DNA from: Actinomadura hallensis
GTDB taxonomy: Bacteria; Actinomycetota; Actinomycetes; Streptosporangiales; Streptosporangiaceae
DNA: 64,000 nt
NCBI RefSeq assembly: GCF_006716765.1
Contig: NZ_VFPO01000001.1
Location: forward strand, 5,518,001 to 5,582,000
Direction: 5' to 3'
Shown: piece after piece, positions 7,609 through 15,673 of the stretch
How the letters are laid out: every line of letters starts with the position of its first letter
Numbering within the stretch: position 1 is the first letter of the stretch
Notes under the pieces: generated by a model
What the model was told of the DNA's origin: nothing
Databases searched by the model: none
Seen by the model: only the letters and a program-made list of their open reading frames with translations
Position numbers and translations under genes: made by a program

Positions 7609-9192
7609 GTGTCAGATCAGGTGCTCGCCGGCCGGTACCGCCTGGAGGGACGGCTCGGCGGCGGCGGGATGGGCACGGTCTGGCGCGCCGTGGACGAGAC
7701 GCTGCGCCGCACCGTCGCCGTCAAGGAGATCGTGTTCCCGGACGTCCTCACCGCGGAGGAGCGCCGGGTGGCGACCGGGCGGGCGCAGCGGGAGGCGCGG
7801 GCGGCGGCGCTGATCGACCATCCCGGCGTCATCACCGTCCACGACGTGGTGATCGAGGACGAGCGGCCGTGGATCGTCATGGAGCTGGTCGACGGCCCCT
7901 CCCTCGCCGAGGTGATCCGGCGGGACGGGCCGCTCGCGCCCGCGGCGGCCGCCGGCATCGGGCTGAAGGTGCTGGACGCCCTCGAGGCCGCGCACGCCAA
8001 GGGGATCGTGCACAGGGACGTCAAGCCCGGCAACGTGCTGCTCGCCGGGGACGGCCGGGTCGTCCTGACCGACTTCGGGATCGCGAGCATCGACGCCGAC
8101 CCGTCGCTGACCCGCACCGGGACGTTCGTCGGCACCCCCGGATACGTCGCGCCGGAGCGGCTGCGGGAGCGGCCGGGCGGCCCGGAGTCCGACCTGTGGT
8201 CGCTCGGCGCCACGCTCTACGCGGCGGTCGAGGGCAGGGCGCCGTTCGACCGGGACACCCCCATGGCGGTGCTGGGGGCCGTGCTGACCGAGGAGCCCGC
8301 ACCGCCGCAGCGGGCCGGGTCCCTGGGTCCGCTGCTGTGGTACCTGCTGCGGAAGGAGCCGTCCACGCGGCCGGGGGCCGAGGAGGTACGGCGGGTTCTG
8401 CGGAACGTGGCCGCCGGGCTGCCGTCCGGGCTGCCGTCCGCGACACCGTCCGCGACGCCGTCCGCGACGCCGTCCGGGCCGCCGGGTGCGGTGACCACGC
8501 CCGCCCCGCCGGGCAGACGGCCGAGCCGGATCTGGATTCCCGTGGCGGCGAGCGCCGCCGTGGTCATGGTCGGCGCCCTGCTCGCCGGGAGCATCCTCAT
8601 GAACGGCCCCGACGGGGAGGCGGAGGTGAGCGCGTCGGCGCGGGCGGACGCGTCCAGCCCTCCTGCGAGCCCGGAGGCCACCCCCACCCCCACGCCCTCG
8701 GAGGCCCGGCTCGACCTCTGCGGTCTGGTCGGCCACCGGCAGCTGAAGCGGCTGCTCCCGCGGGGGAATCCCAGCGTGGAGAAGGATCAGAAGTCGTGCG
8801 GCTGGACGGTCTCCAAACGCGGTTTCGAGATCACCGACCTCAACCGCAGGACGAGCGACCCTCCCCCGGCATCGCCCGCCGAGGCGCACAACAAGTTCGT
8901 GGGCACGAGGAACGCGACCACGCCCGGCACCCATGTCTGGGGGTGGCCCACGATCGACGTCGATCATGTGAAGGCGCGTAAGAGCGGGGCGCTGCCCGTC
9001 TCCGGGATCGGGGACGAGGCGTTCGCCTACACGTCCACGGGCCTGACCAAGCCCATGGACATCTCCGGTGTCGTGTTCCGGGTGGAGAACACGCTGATCG
9101 AGGTCGAGCACGTGTACGAGCGCGGCACCGCGTCCCCGGGCGACGCCCGGGACGCGGCGCGCCTGATCGCCCGAGCGGTCGCGCGGGCATGA
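7609..9192 (+). CDS. Transmembrane Ser/Thr protein kinase with extracytoplasmic sensor (first of a tandem pair)
   Basis: A PknB-type kinase of 527 residues. The kinase domain spans about 9-270, with Gly loop 'GGGGMG', catalytic Lys39 in VAVKE, 'HRDVKPGN' (Asp137), DFG at 155-157 and 'GTPGYVAPERL'. A Pro/Ser/Ala linker with a repeated PSATPSATPS run follows. One membrane helix at about 308-328 precedes an outside domain of some 190 residues. That domain starts 'LDLCGLVGHRQLKRLLP' and has a second Cys in CGWTV, similar in layout to DUF3558-like lipoproteins. The GTG at 7609 has GAGGGGA upstream; an in-frame ATG at 7504 would add 35 residues lacking similarity. It overlaps the next kinase gene by ATGA (4 bases). 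The ligand is unknown. Confidence 0.9.
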   Translation: MSDQVLAGRYRLEGRLGGGGMGTVWRAVDETLRRTVAVKEIVFPDVLTAEERRVATGRAQREARAAALIDHPGVITVHDVVIEDERPWIVMELVDGPSLAEVIRRDGPLAPAAAAGIGLKVLDALEAAHAKGIVHRDVKPGNVLLAGDGRVVLTDFGIASIDADPSLTRTGTFVGTPGYVAPERLRERPGGPESDLWSLGATLYAAVEGRAPFDRDTPMAVLGAVLTEEPAPPQRAGSLGPLLWYLLRKEPSTRPGAEEVRRVLRNVAAGLPSGLPSATPSATPSATPSGPPGAVTTPAPPGRRPSRIWIPVAASAAVVMVGALLAGSILMNGPDGEAEVSASARADASSPPASPEATPTPTPSEARLDLCGLVGHRQLKRLLPRGNPSVEKDQKSCGWTVSKRGFEITDLNRRTSDPPPASPAEAHNKFVGTRNATTPGTHVWGWPTIDVDHVKARKSGALPVSGIGDEAFAYTSTGLTKPMDISGVVFRVENTLIEVEHVYERGTASPGDARDAARLIARAVARA

Positions 9193-10739
9193 GCGGGCAC
9201 GAGACGGACGGGCGGCCCCGCACGCTCGCCGGCCGCTACCGGCTCGTCGAGCGCCTCGGCGCGGGCGGCATGGGCGTGGTGTGGCGCGCCCGTGACGAGC
9301 TGCTCGGCCGGGACGTGGCCGTCAAGGAGCTGCTCCTCCCGGACCATCTGAGCCCGCAGCAGCGCGATCTCGCGGCGCAGCGCGCGTTGCGCGAGGCCAG
9401 GGCGGCCGCCGTCCTCCGGCACAGGTCGATCGTCCGCGTGCACGACGTCGTCGTCGAGGAGGGCGGGCCGTGCATCGTCATGGACCTGCTGCCCGGCCGC
9501 TCCCTGGACGCGGTGCTGGAGGAGGACGGGCCGCTGCCGCCGGAACGGGTGGCGCGCATCGGCCTGGAGATCCTCCGCGCCCTCCGCGCCGCCCACGCCC
9601 AGGGGATCCTGCACAGGGACGTCAAGCCCGCGAACATCTTCCTCCGCGAGGACGGCGCCGCCGTCCTCACCGACTTCGGCATCGCCGCGCTGGAGGGCGA
9701 GGCCACGCTGACGCGGCCGGGGGCGCTGATCGGCTCCCCCGCCTACATGGCGCCCGAGCGCGTACGGCACGACCAGGCCGGCCCCGCCTCCGATCTGTGG
9801 TCCCTGGGCGCGACGCTCTACGCCCTGACCGAGGGCCGTCCGCCGTTCGCGCGCGGCACCCTGATGGCGACGCTGGGGGCCGTCCTGACCGACGAGCCGG
9901 AGCCGCCCCGCGCGGCGGGCCCGCTCAGGCCGCTGGTGGAGCGGCTGCTCGTCAAGGACCCGGCGGTCCGCGCCGACGCGGACGCCGCCGAGGCGCACCT
10001 GCGCGCCCTGGTGCCGGGCGAGCACACCGCTCCTTCCCCGGCTCCCCCGCTCCCGCCGCCGTCTCCTCCGCCGCCGCCTCCCGTCCCTTCCGAGGCCGCG
10101 GCCGTTCCCGCCCGGTCCCAGAAGTCGGGCCGTGGTGCCTGGATCGCCGTCGCCCTCGCCGGAGCCGCGGCCATGGTGCTGGTCATCGTGGCCGTCGTCG
10201 TGATCGCGCTGCGCGGCCAGGACGAGCCGGCGGCGGCGCGGGAACCGCGGGCGGCATCCTCGCCGTCCGCCGAACGGGTCCGTTTCGCGGACGCGCCGTC
10301 CCCGTGCGGCCTGATCACCGCCGAGCAGGCGGGCAGGCTGGTGCGGGCGTTCACCAACCACGCCGACGAGACCGCCGACCGGGCCACGGGAAGGCCGCGC
10401 AAGTCCTGCGTCTGGCAGACCGCCGCGACCGCGGAGGGGGACGACCGGCTGTGGCTCACGCTCCGGACCGCGGCGAGCACGGCCGGGGCCCGCCGCCTGC
10501 TCGCCGAGGAGCGGGACGGCGCCGGCGAGGACGCGGCGCCGCTGTCCGGTCTCGGCGAGGCCGCCTTCGCCGCGTCCGGCCGGGACGACGCGAAGGTGTG
10601 GTTCCGCGTCGGCAACCTCGTCGCCGAGATCCGGTACGAGACCGGCCGGGACCGGCGGGACGAGCTCGCCCTCCAGGCGGCCCGGTGGGCCCACGCGTCC
10701 ATCGACGGCACGGACGCCTCGGACGAGACGCGGTCGTGA
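9189..10739 (+). CDS. Transmembrane Ser/Thr protein kinase (second of a tandem pair)
   Basis: 516 residues, clearly paralogous to the upstream kinase. The kinase domain spans about 17-275 with 'GAGGMGVVWRARD', VAVKE, 'HRDVKPANIF', DFGIA and 'GSPAYMAPERV'. A Pro-rich linker (about 280-305), a membrane helix (about 316-340) and an outside domain follow. The outside domain again begins with a 'CGLITAEQAGRLV' motif and has a second Cys in 'SCVWQT', so the two kinases share the same kind of sensor. The ATG overlaps the stop of the first kinase, implying coupled translation and similar amounts. No substrate gene is adjacent. A strong hairpin (10749-10787) ends the unit. Confidence 0.9.
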   Translation: MSGHETDGRPRTLAGRYRLVERLGAGGMGVVWRARDELLGRDVAVKELLLPDHLSPQQRDLAAQRALREARAAAVLRHRSIVRVHDVVVEEGGPCIVMDLLPGRSLDAVLEEDGPLPPERVARIGLEILRALRAAHAQGILHRDVKPANIFLREDGAAVLTDFGIAALEGEATLTRPGALIGSPAYMAPERVRHDQAGPASDLWSLGATLYALTEGRPPFARGTLMATLGAVLTDEPEPPRAAGPLRPLVERLLVKDPAVRADADAAEAHLRALVPGEHTAPSPAPPLPPPSPPPPPPVPSEAAAVPARSQKSGRGAWIAVALAGAAAMVLVIVAVVVIALRGQDEPAAAREPRAASSPSAERVRFADAPSPCGLITAEQAGRLVRAFTNHADETADRATGRPRKSCVWQTAATAEGDDRLWLTLRTAASTAGARRLLAEERDGAGEDAAPLSGLGEAAFAASGRDDAKVWFRVGNLVAEIRYETGRDRRDELALQAARWAHASIDGTDASDETRS

Positions 10740-10748
10740 CCGGTGCGG

Positions 10749-10787
10749 GCCGGCCCGCGCGCGGGAGCGGGCCGCGCGCGGGCCGGC
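10749..10787 (+). terminator. Very strong hairpin after the kinase pair
   Basis: A perfect 16-bp GC-only stem (10749-10764 with 10772-10787) and 7-base loop begin 10 bases after the kinase stop. Two near-identical 12-base copies of GGCCGGCGTGCG follow at 10781-10808. Confidence 0.75.
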
Positions 10788-10839
10788 GTGCGGAGGCCGG
10801 CGTGCGAGGGGCGGGGCGCGCCGGCCGGGCGCATGCGGG

Positions 10840-11102
10840 TCAGCAGGTCAGGTCGCCGCCGGTCGGCACGCCGAGGAGCTGCGTGAACCTTCGGTAGGTG
10901 GGTTCTCGTGCACCGCGATGTAGTGGTCGCCGTCGCTGTACCGGACGACGCTGCCGACCAGGTACCACTGGCCGGGGACCCAGTCCGGCGCGTCGCAGGC
11001 CACTGCGGCGGCGGCCGGAGCGGCGGCCGCCGGGACGGCGAACAGCGTCGCCGCCGCGAGCGCCGCGGCGGAGAGCAGCGTCAGGACCCGTCGCAGTGTC
11101 AC
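10840..11102 (-). pseudogene. Small secreted carbohydrate-binding protein, frameshifted near its end
   Basis: The GTG start at 11102 overlaps the LPMO stop (GTGA). The product has a signal peptide (about 1-27, ALAAATLFAVPAAAA) and a short domain of the form 'CDAPDWVPGQWYLVGSVVRY' then SDGDHYIAVHEN, which resembles the W-x-G-x-Y-x-x-G-x-x-V-x-Y layout of CBM5/12-type chitin-binding modules. In the starting frame it ends at 10848 with an unrelated tail (PPTEGSRSS...). One frame over, from the CCC run just after HEN (about 10898), it reads 'PTYRRFTQLLGVPTGGDLTC' and stops at 10840, which restores a closing Cys. Restoring one C would join the frames. This is either a real one-base deletion or a base-calling error in a C run. 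Confidence 0.65.
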
Positions 11103-11638
11103 CGGACCTCCAGGTCGACGCAGGCGTAGAACGCGTTGGCGGTGTCGGCGATGTTCCAGACGGCCAGTACCTTCTGCCGTCCGGACACGCCGCCGAGGTC
11201 TACGGTGTGGGAGACGGTGGCGGGCGGCTGCCGGTCGCCGCCGTCGATCACCGCGACGCGCCTGCCCCCGACGTAGTACTCGTAGTCGCGGGTGCGGTGC
11301 CGGGCGGTGAACGTCCAGGTGAAGGTCACCGTGTTGCCGACGGTCGCGGCCTGCCAGCCCTTGCCGTCGTCGTCCAGCTCGCCGAACCGGGCGTTGCCGC
11401 CGCTGCAGCTGTGGAGGCCCTTCGGCCCTTCGACGCTCTGCGGTTCCCACCGGATGGCGCCGCAGTCGACGATGCCCTGCGCGCACTGGGCCTGCCGGCT
11501 CGGCGGCGCGGAGACGTAGCCGTGGGCGTGGGCGGCGGTCGCCGGGAGCATCACGGCGATGAGGGGGGCGAGGCCGAGGCCGGCCGTGACGGCGGCGGTC
11601 CTTCGTCTCGTCTTGGTGGGGCGGGGGGTCGTGTTCAT
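11099..11638 (-). CDS. Secreted lytic polysaccharide monooxygenase (AA10)
   Basis: A copper enzyme that oxidatively cleaves chitin or cellulose chains outside the cell. The 179-residue precursor has a signal peptide ending AHA; cleavage after residue 38 exposes His39 (HGYVSAPPSR), the first half of the histidine brace. The second brace His is His114 in 'FTARHRTRDYEYYVGG'. Cysteines at 52, 59 and 78 and the C-terminal AFYACVDLEV match the AA10 disulfide pattern. It is a single-domain enzyme; the small binding protein encoded 4 bases into its stop would supply a separate substrate anchor. The ATG at 11638 is chosen because it gives a normal signal peptide. A 21-base palindrome lies 92 bases upstream and is the likely operator. 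Confidence 0.93.
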   Translation of the reverse strand: MNTTPRPTKTRRRTAAVTAGLGLAPLIAVMLPATAAHAHGYVSAPPSRQAQCAQGIVDCGAIRWEPQSVEGPKGLHSCSGGNARFGELDDDGKGWQAATVGNTVTFTWTFTARHRTRDYEYYVGGRRVAVIDGGDRQPPATVSHTVDLGGVSGRQKVLAVWNIADTANAFYACVDLEVR

Positions 11639-11729
11639 GCGGGGGTTCCCTTGCGTTCTGGGGCGGGCCGGATCCCCACGACGCGCCGGTGCACCGGGGC
11701 GGGGGAGAGCGGGGCACGGGACGGTCATC

Positions 11730-11750
11730 TGATAGGAAACTTTCCTATCA
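11730..11750 (-). promoter_or_regulatory. Perfect palindrome, candidate operator for the LPMO operon
   Basis: TGATAGGAAA, then C, then its exact reverse complement. Similar TAGGAAA/TTTCCTA palindromes sit before secreted polysaccharide-degrading genes of actinomycetes and are thought to be sites for ROK-type regulators; that link is from memory and is inference here. Confidence 0.6.
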
Positions 11751-11771
11751 ACTAATGGAACGGTACCGCCG

Positions 11772-11787
11772 TGTCCGGTAGCGGACA
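11772..11787. promoter_or_regulatory. Inverted repeat TGTCCG-4-CGGACA
   Basis: A 6-4-6 inverted repeat between the divergent LPMO and methyltransferase genes. The form suits a dimeric HTH repressor (TetR-like); the regulator is not identified. Confidence 0.4.
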
Positions 11788-12017
11788 AGGCTTTGCCGTC
11801 CGGCCCGATCCGCGCTAGAAGAGACCAGCGCAGGCCGGAAACCGAACCACGCAGGCGGCCCCGGCGAATTCGTCGACCATCCCCATCCGAACCCCCTCCG
11901 CGTTGTCACTTCCTGCCCGCGCGGCCCGGCGCCCCGCCGTCTCACGAGGGAGATTCGGTGCGGGAGCCGGGGAAGAACATCGTGCAACGGCCCGTGTCCG
12001 ACCGGAGGGAACCGGCG

Positions 12018-12833
12018 ATGGCGAAAGATCAGCTCCCCGACATCGACACCAGCGTGCCGCAGTCGGCGCGCATCTGGGACTACTGGCTCGGCGGCAAGGA
12101 GAACTTCCCCGCCGACCGCGCGGCCGGCGACGCCGTCCTCCGGGTACTGCCGGGAATCGCCGTCTCCGCCCAGCAGGACAGGGCCTTCCTCGGCCGGGTC
12201 GTGCGCTTCCTCGTCAGGCAGGGGATCCGGCAGTTCCTGGATCTCGGGTCGGGCCTTCCCACCGTCGACAACACCCACGAGGTCGCGCAGCGGGTCGCGC
12301 CGTCGTCCCGGATCGTCTACGTCGACAACGATCCGCTGGTCCAGGCCCACGCGCGGGCCTTGCTGCGGAGCACGCCCGAGGGCGCCTGCGACTACATCGA
12401 GGCCGACATCCGGGACACCGACCTGATCATTTCCGAGGCGGGCCGCACCCTGGACTTCGAGCGTCCGGTGGGGCTGATGCTGCTCGGGGTGCTGAACCAC
12501 ATCCTGGACGACGACGAGGCGCGGCAGATCGTCGAACGGCTGGTGCGCAGGCTCGTCCCGGGCAGCTACGTGGTCATCTCCCACACCTGCGACGCCACCA
12601 CCGACGAGCTGGACGGCGAGGCGATGCGGCGGGCGGTGCGCGAGGTCATGGACCGCGGCGGGACGCCCATCCGCGCCCGGTCCCCCGAGCAGATCGAGCG
12701 TCTCTTCGCGGGGACGCGCCTGCTGGAGCCCGGCGTGGTGTCGTGCTCGCGGTGGCGTCCCGACCCGTCACGCGAGCCGGGGCCGGAGGTGCCGCACTTC
12801 AGCGGCGTCGCCCTCGTCACCGGCGACGAGTGA
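12018..12833 (+). CDS. DUF574 S-adenosylmethionine methyltransferase
   Basis: 271 residues of the actinobacterial PF04672 family. The signature start 'VPQSARIWDYWLGGKENFP' is at about 13-31, the SAM-binding motif I region 'DLGSGLPTVDNTHEVAQ' near 75-91, and 'IVYVDNDPLVQAHARALL' supplies the acidic ribose contact. Substrates are unknown; relatives number dozens per genome and often sit beside XRE/DUF397 regulators, but this copy stands alone. Start ATG has an excellent GGAGGGA seven bases upstream. It is a paralogue of the gene at 16582-17415, which carries the same motifs. Confidence 0.88.
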   Translation: MAKDQLPDIDTSVPQSARIWDYWLGGKENFPADRAAGDAVLRVLPGIAVSAQQDRAFLGRVVRFLVRQGIRQFLDLGSGLPTVDNTHEVAQRVAPSSRIVYVDNDPLVQAHARALLRSTPEGACDYIEADIRDTDLIISEAGRTLDFERPVGLMLLGVLNHILDDDEARQIVERLVRRLVPGSYVVISHTCDATTDELDGEAMRRAVREVMDRGGTPIRARSPEQIERLFAGTRLLEPGVVSCSRWRPDPSREPGPEVPHFSGVALVTGDE

Positions 12834-12846
12834 CGGGCCGTTGACG

Positions 12847-12870
12847 GACCCCCGGCCGAAGGTCGGGGTC
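12847..12870. terminator. Hairpin between convergent genes
   Basis: GACCCC/GGGGTC (12847-12852, 12865-12870) plus an inner GGCC/GGTC stem with GAA loop and one bulged C. It lies between the methyltransferase stop and the convergent PEP-hydrolase-like gene. Confidence 0.5.
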
Positions 12871-12896
12871 GTCACGCCGGCGGGATCGACCGGCAT

Positions 12897-13718
12897 TCAG
12901 AGCTCCAGGTTCTTGAAGGCGGCCACCTGCTCCGTGATGGCCCTCTCGGTCGGCAGCCGCTCCACGGACGAGGCCCCGAAGAAGCCGACGACGCCCTCGG
13001 TGCGCGACAGCACGTAGGACGCGTCGTCCGGCTCGGCGATCGGCCCGCCGTGGCACAGCACCAGCACGTCCGGGCGCACGGCGACCGCGGCGTCCCGCAT
13101 GGCCTGCACCCGTTCGACCGCCTCGTCCAGCGTGAGGGCCGTGCCCGCGCCGATGCTGCCCTTGGTGGTGAGCCCGACGTGCGGGACGAGCACGTCCGCG
13201 CCCGCCTCCGTCATCGCCCGCGCCTGGTCCTCGTCGAAGACGTACGGGGCGGTGACCATGTCGCGCTCGTGCGCGAGCCGCACCATCTCGATCTCCAGGT
13301 CGAAGCCCATGCCGGTCTCTTCGAGGTTCTGCCGGAAGACCCCGTCGTAGAGGCCGACGGTCGGGAAGTTCTGCACGCCCGCGAACCCCATGGCCTTGAG
13401 CCGGTCGAGGAACACGGGCATGACGCGGAAGGGATCGGTGCCGCACACCCCGGCCAGCACCGGCGTGTCCTTCACGACGGGCAGCACCTCGGACGCCATC
13501 TCCACGACGATCTGGTTCGCGTCCCCGTACGGGAGGAGGCCGGCCAGCGACCCGCGTCCCGCCATCCGGTACCGGCCCGAGTTGTAGATGATGATCAGGT
13601 CGACGCCGCCGGCCTCCGCGCACTTGGCGGACAGTCCCGTGCCCGCGCCCGCCCCGATCACGGGCTTGCCCTCCGCCACGGCGGCCCGCAGCCGCTCCAG
13701 GACGGTGTCCCGCCTCAT
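12897..13718 (-). CDS. Phosphoenolpyruvate hydrolase family TIM-barrel protein
   Basis: 273 residues matching the TIM-barrel signal-transduction/PEP_hydrolase family (PF09370). 'GAGAGTGLSAKCAEAGGVDL' marks the first strand-helix unit, 'GVCGTDPFRVM' the fourth region, and 'VQNFPTVGLYDGVFRQNLEE' is a family hallmark. The barrel closes with 'GFFGASSVERLPTE', a phosphate-binding end. Enzymatic reaction in bacteria has not been settled as far as I know. The ATG lies inside the stop of the UPF0261 gene (ATGA overlap), so the pair is coupled. In fungi and plants the two domains form one protein (as in tomato Tm-1), supporting a joint function. Confidence 0.85.
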   Translation of the reverse strand: MRRDTVLERLRAAVAEGKPVIGAGAGTGLSAKCAEAGGVDLIIIYNSGRYRMAGRGSLAGLLPYGDANQIVVEMASEVLPVVKDTPVLAGVCGTDPFRVMPVFLDRLKAMGFAGVQNFPTVGLYDGVFRQNLEETGMGFDLEIEMVRLAHERDMVTAPYVFDEDQARAMTEAGADVLVPHVGLTTKGSIGAGTALTLDEAVERVQAMRDAAVAVRPDVLVLCHGGPIAEPDDASYVLSRTEGVVGFFGASSVERLPTERAITEQVAAFKNLEL

Positions 13719-14920
13719 CGCGCCTCCCCCGAGATCAGCTCGTGCAGCCGGTCGGCCATCGCGCGGCCGAACGACGGGTCGTTGATGTGCATGTCGAGCC
13801 TCACCGTCTCCACCGCGCCCTCCATGGCCGCGAAGCACGCCTCGTCCGCCTCCGGGTCGTGGAACGGCATTCCCGGCGCGTCCAGCGCCGACACGCCCCC
13901 GAGCGGGACGAACAGCACGGTCGGGCCGGTCGCCCCGGCCAGCTTGGCGGCCACCCGCCGCCCCAGCTCGGCCATCTCGTCCCGCGTCGTGCGCATCAGC
14001 GTGACGGTCGGGTTGTGCACGTACAGGTCGCGTCCCTCGAACCGCTCGGGAACGGTCTCGCGCGGCCCGAAGTTGACCATGTCGAGGGCGCCGGGGGCCA
14101 CGACCTGCGGGACCCCGTGCCGTCCCGCCGCCGTGAGCCGCTCCGGACCGGCCGACAGGACGCCGCCCACCAGGTCGTCGGCGAGCTCCGTCGTGGTCAG
14201 GTCGAGCACCCCGGCCAGCAGCCCGCTCTCCGCGAGCCCTTCGAGCGCCCGGCCGCCCGCCCCGGTCGCGTGGAAGACGAGCACCTCGTAGCCCAGCTCC
14301 TCGAGCCGTTCGCGCGCCGCGTCCACCGCCGGCGTCGTCACCCCGAACATCGACGCCGCCACGAGCGGCCGCCCGCCGGACTCCGCGGAGGCCCGCGCGG
14401 CCTCGTACTCCTTCGCCATCCCCGCGGCCGCCGCGGCCGCGTTCCCGAGGATCAGCCGCGACACCCGGTTCAGGCCCGCGATGTCGACGACGCTGTACAT
14501 CATCGCGACGTCCTTCGCGCCCACGTACGGCGTGACGTCGCCCGACGCCATCGTGGACACGATCAGCTTGGGCACCCCGATCGGGAGGTCCCGGACGGCC
14601 CGCGCCGCGATGGACGACCCGCCGCTCCCCCCGACCGCGAGCACGGCGTCCACGCGCTCGAGCCCGGCGATGACGGCCGCCGCCCCCTCCCCCATGGCGG
14701 TGACGGCGGCGCCCCGGTCCCCCGCCTCCCGCAGCGCCTCGATCGAGGCGCCCCCGGCCTCCGCGACCCGCTCGGCCGGTACGTCGGCCTCCACGTCGTG
14801 CGGCCGCGTGCCCGCGTCGACGAGCACCGCGTCGCATCCGAGCTCCCGCACCCGGTCCCGGAGCCAGACGTACTCCGCTCCTTTGGTGTCGAGCGTCCCC
14901 ACCAGCACCACAGTCGCCAT
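13715..14920 (-). CDS. UPF0261/Tm-1-like ATP-binding protein
   Basis: 401 residues of the UPF0261 family. The N-terminal Rossmann-like start is 'VVLVGTLDTKGAEYVWLRD', in which the KGAEY signature is diagnostic. 'GGSGGSSIAARAVRDLPIG' near 105 is a glycine-rich nucleotide loop, and 'GVPQVVAPGALDMVNFG' near 265 is another family block. The family includes the N-terminal domain of the tomato Tm-1 antiviral protein, which binds ATP. ATG at 14920 is chosen because the family begins there; an upstream in-frame codon would add only a poorly conserved leader. It is the first gene of a two-gene operon with the TIM-barrel gene. Confidence 0.87.
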   Translation of the reverse strand: MATVVLVGTLDTKGAEYVWLRDRVRELGCDAVLVDAGTRPHDVEADVPAERVAEAGGASIEALREAGDRGAAVTAMGEGAAAVIAGLERVDAVLAVGGSGGSSIAARAVRDLPIGVPKLIVSTMASGDVTPYVGAKDVAMMYSVVDIAGLNRVSRLILGNAAAAAAGMAKEYEAARASAESGGRPLVAASMFGVTTPAVDAARERLEELGYEVLVFHATGAGGRALEGLAESGLLAGVLDLTTTELADDLVGGVLSAGPERLTAAGRHGVPQVVAPGALDMVNFGPRETVPERFEGRDLYVHNPTVTLMRTTRDEMAELGRRVAAKLAGATGPTVLFVPLGGVSALDAPGMPFHDPEADEACFAAMEGAVETVRLDMHINDPSFGRAMADRLHELISGEAR

Positions 14921-15075
14921 GCAGGACGCCTTCCCCGCCGGCTCGTTCCGCAATCGGCCGGGCGGGGAACGGAAGGGCCGAGCACCCGCCGACTGTCGGT
15001 CGCCCCGTTTACGATCACGCCCACGAAGAATCCTCGGCGCACCCGCAGGCGCACGACGCGAACCACGGAGGAAGC

Positions 15076-15636
15076 ATGCGCAAGATCATCAACTCGACGT
15101 ACGTGTCGCTCGACGGCGTCATCGAGAACCCGCAGAACTGGACCTCGGCCTATTTCCAGGAGGAGGCCGCCGCCTACGCCCAGGACCTGCTGTTCTCCTG
15201 CGGCGCGCTGCTGATGGGGCGCCGCACGTACGACGGGTTCGCGGAGGCGTGGCCGGCGATGGAGGAGTCGACCGGCGAGTTCGGCGTCCGCATGAACACC
15301 TACCCCCACTACGTGGTGTCCGACTCCCTGGAGAACCCCGGCTGGGGCGACACCACGGTGATCCGGCGGGCCGACGCCGCCGCGAGGATCGCCGAGCTGA
15401 AGGAGCAGGACGGCGGGGACATCCTGCAGTACGGCTTCGGCCCGGTGTCGCGGACCCTCGTGGAGCACGGGCTGCTGGACGAGCTGCGCCTGTGGATCCA
15501 CCCGGTGCTCGTCGGGCCCGGGGAGCCGGAGGGGATGCTCGGCGCCGCGGACTTCTCCGCGTCCTTCGAGCTGGCCGACACCACGACGTTCGAGACCGGC
15601 GTGATCGTGGCGACCTACCGGCGGGCCGCGGAGTAG
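15076..15636 (+). CDS. Dihydrofolate reductase-like (RibD C-terminal) protein
   Basis: 186 residues of the RibD_C/DHFR-like fold. It opens 'IINSTYVSLDGVIENPQNW', the typical YyaP/YwjB start. 'LLMGRRTYDGFAEAWP' follows near 51, and the NADPH-side element 'GDILQYGFGPVSRTLVEHG' near 114 reads with a degenerate Gly motif. It ends 'LVGPGEPEGMLG...FSASFELADTTTFETGVI'. Such proteins are usually annotated as dihydrofolate reductases, but lack proof of folate activity. RBS GGAGGAAG precedes the ATG. Monocistronic, ending at a hairpin shared with the convergent regulator gene. Confidence 0.88.
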   Translation: MRKIINSTYVSLDGVIENPQNWTSAYFQEEAAAYAQDLLFSCGALLMGRRTYDGFAEAWPAMEESTGEFGVRMNTYPHYVVSDSLENPGWGDTTVIRRADAAARIAELKEQDGGDILQYGFGPVSRTLVEHGLLDELRLWIHPVLVGPGEPEGMLGAADFSASFELADTTTFETGVIVATYRRAAE

Positions 15637-15662
15637 GGCGGGCGCAGGGCCGCCGCCCGCCC
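15636..15662. terminator. Hairpin between convergent genes
   Basis: GGGCGGGCG (15636-15644) pairs exactly with CGCCCGCCC (15654-15662) across a 9-base loop, just after the DHFR-like stop and before the stop of the Scr1-type regulator. Confidence 0.55.
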
Positions 15663-15673
15663 CGGTCCGCGTG

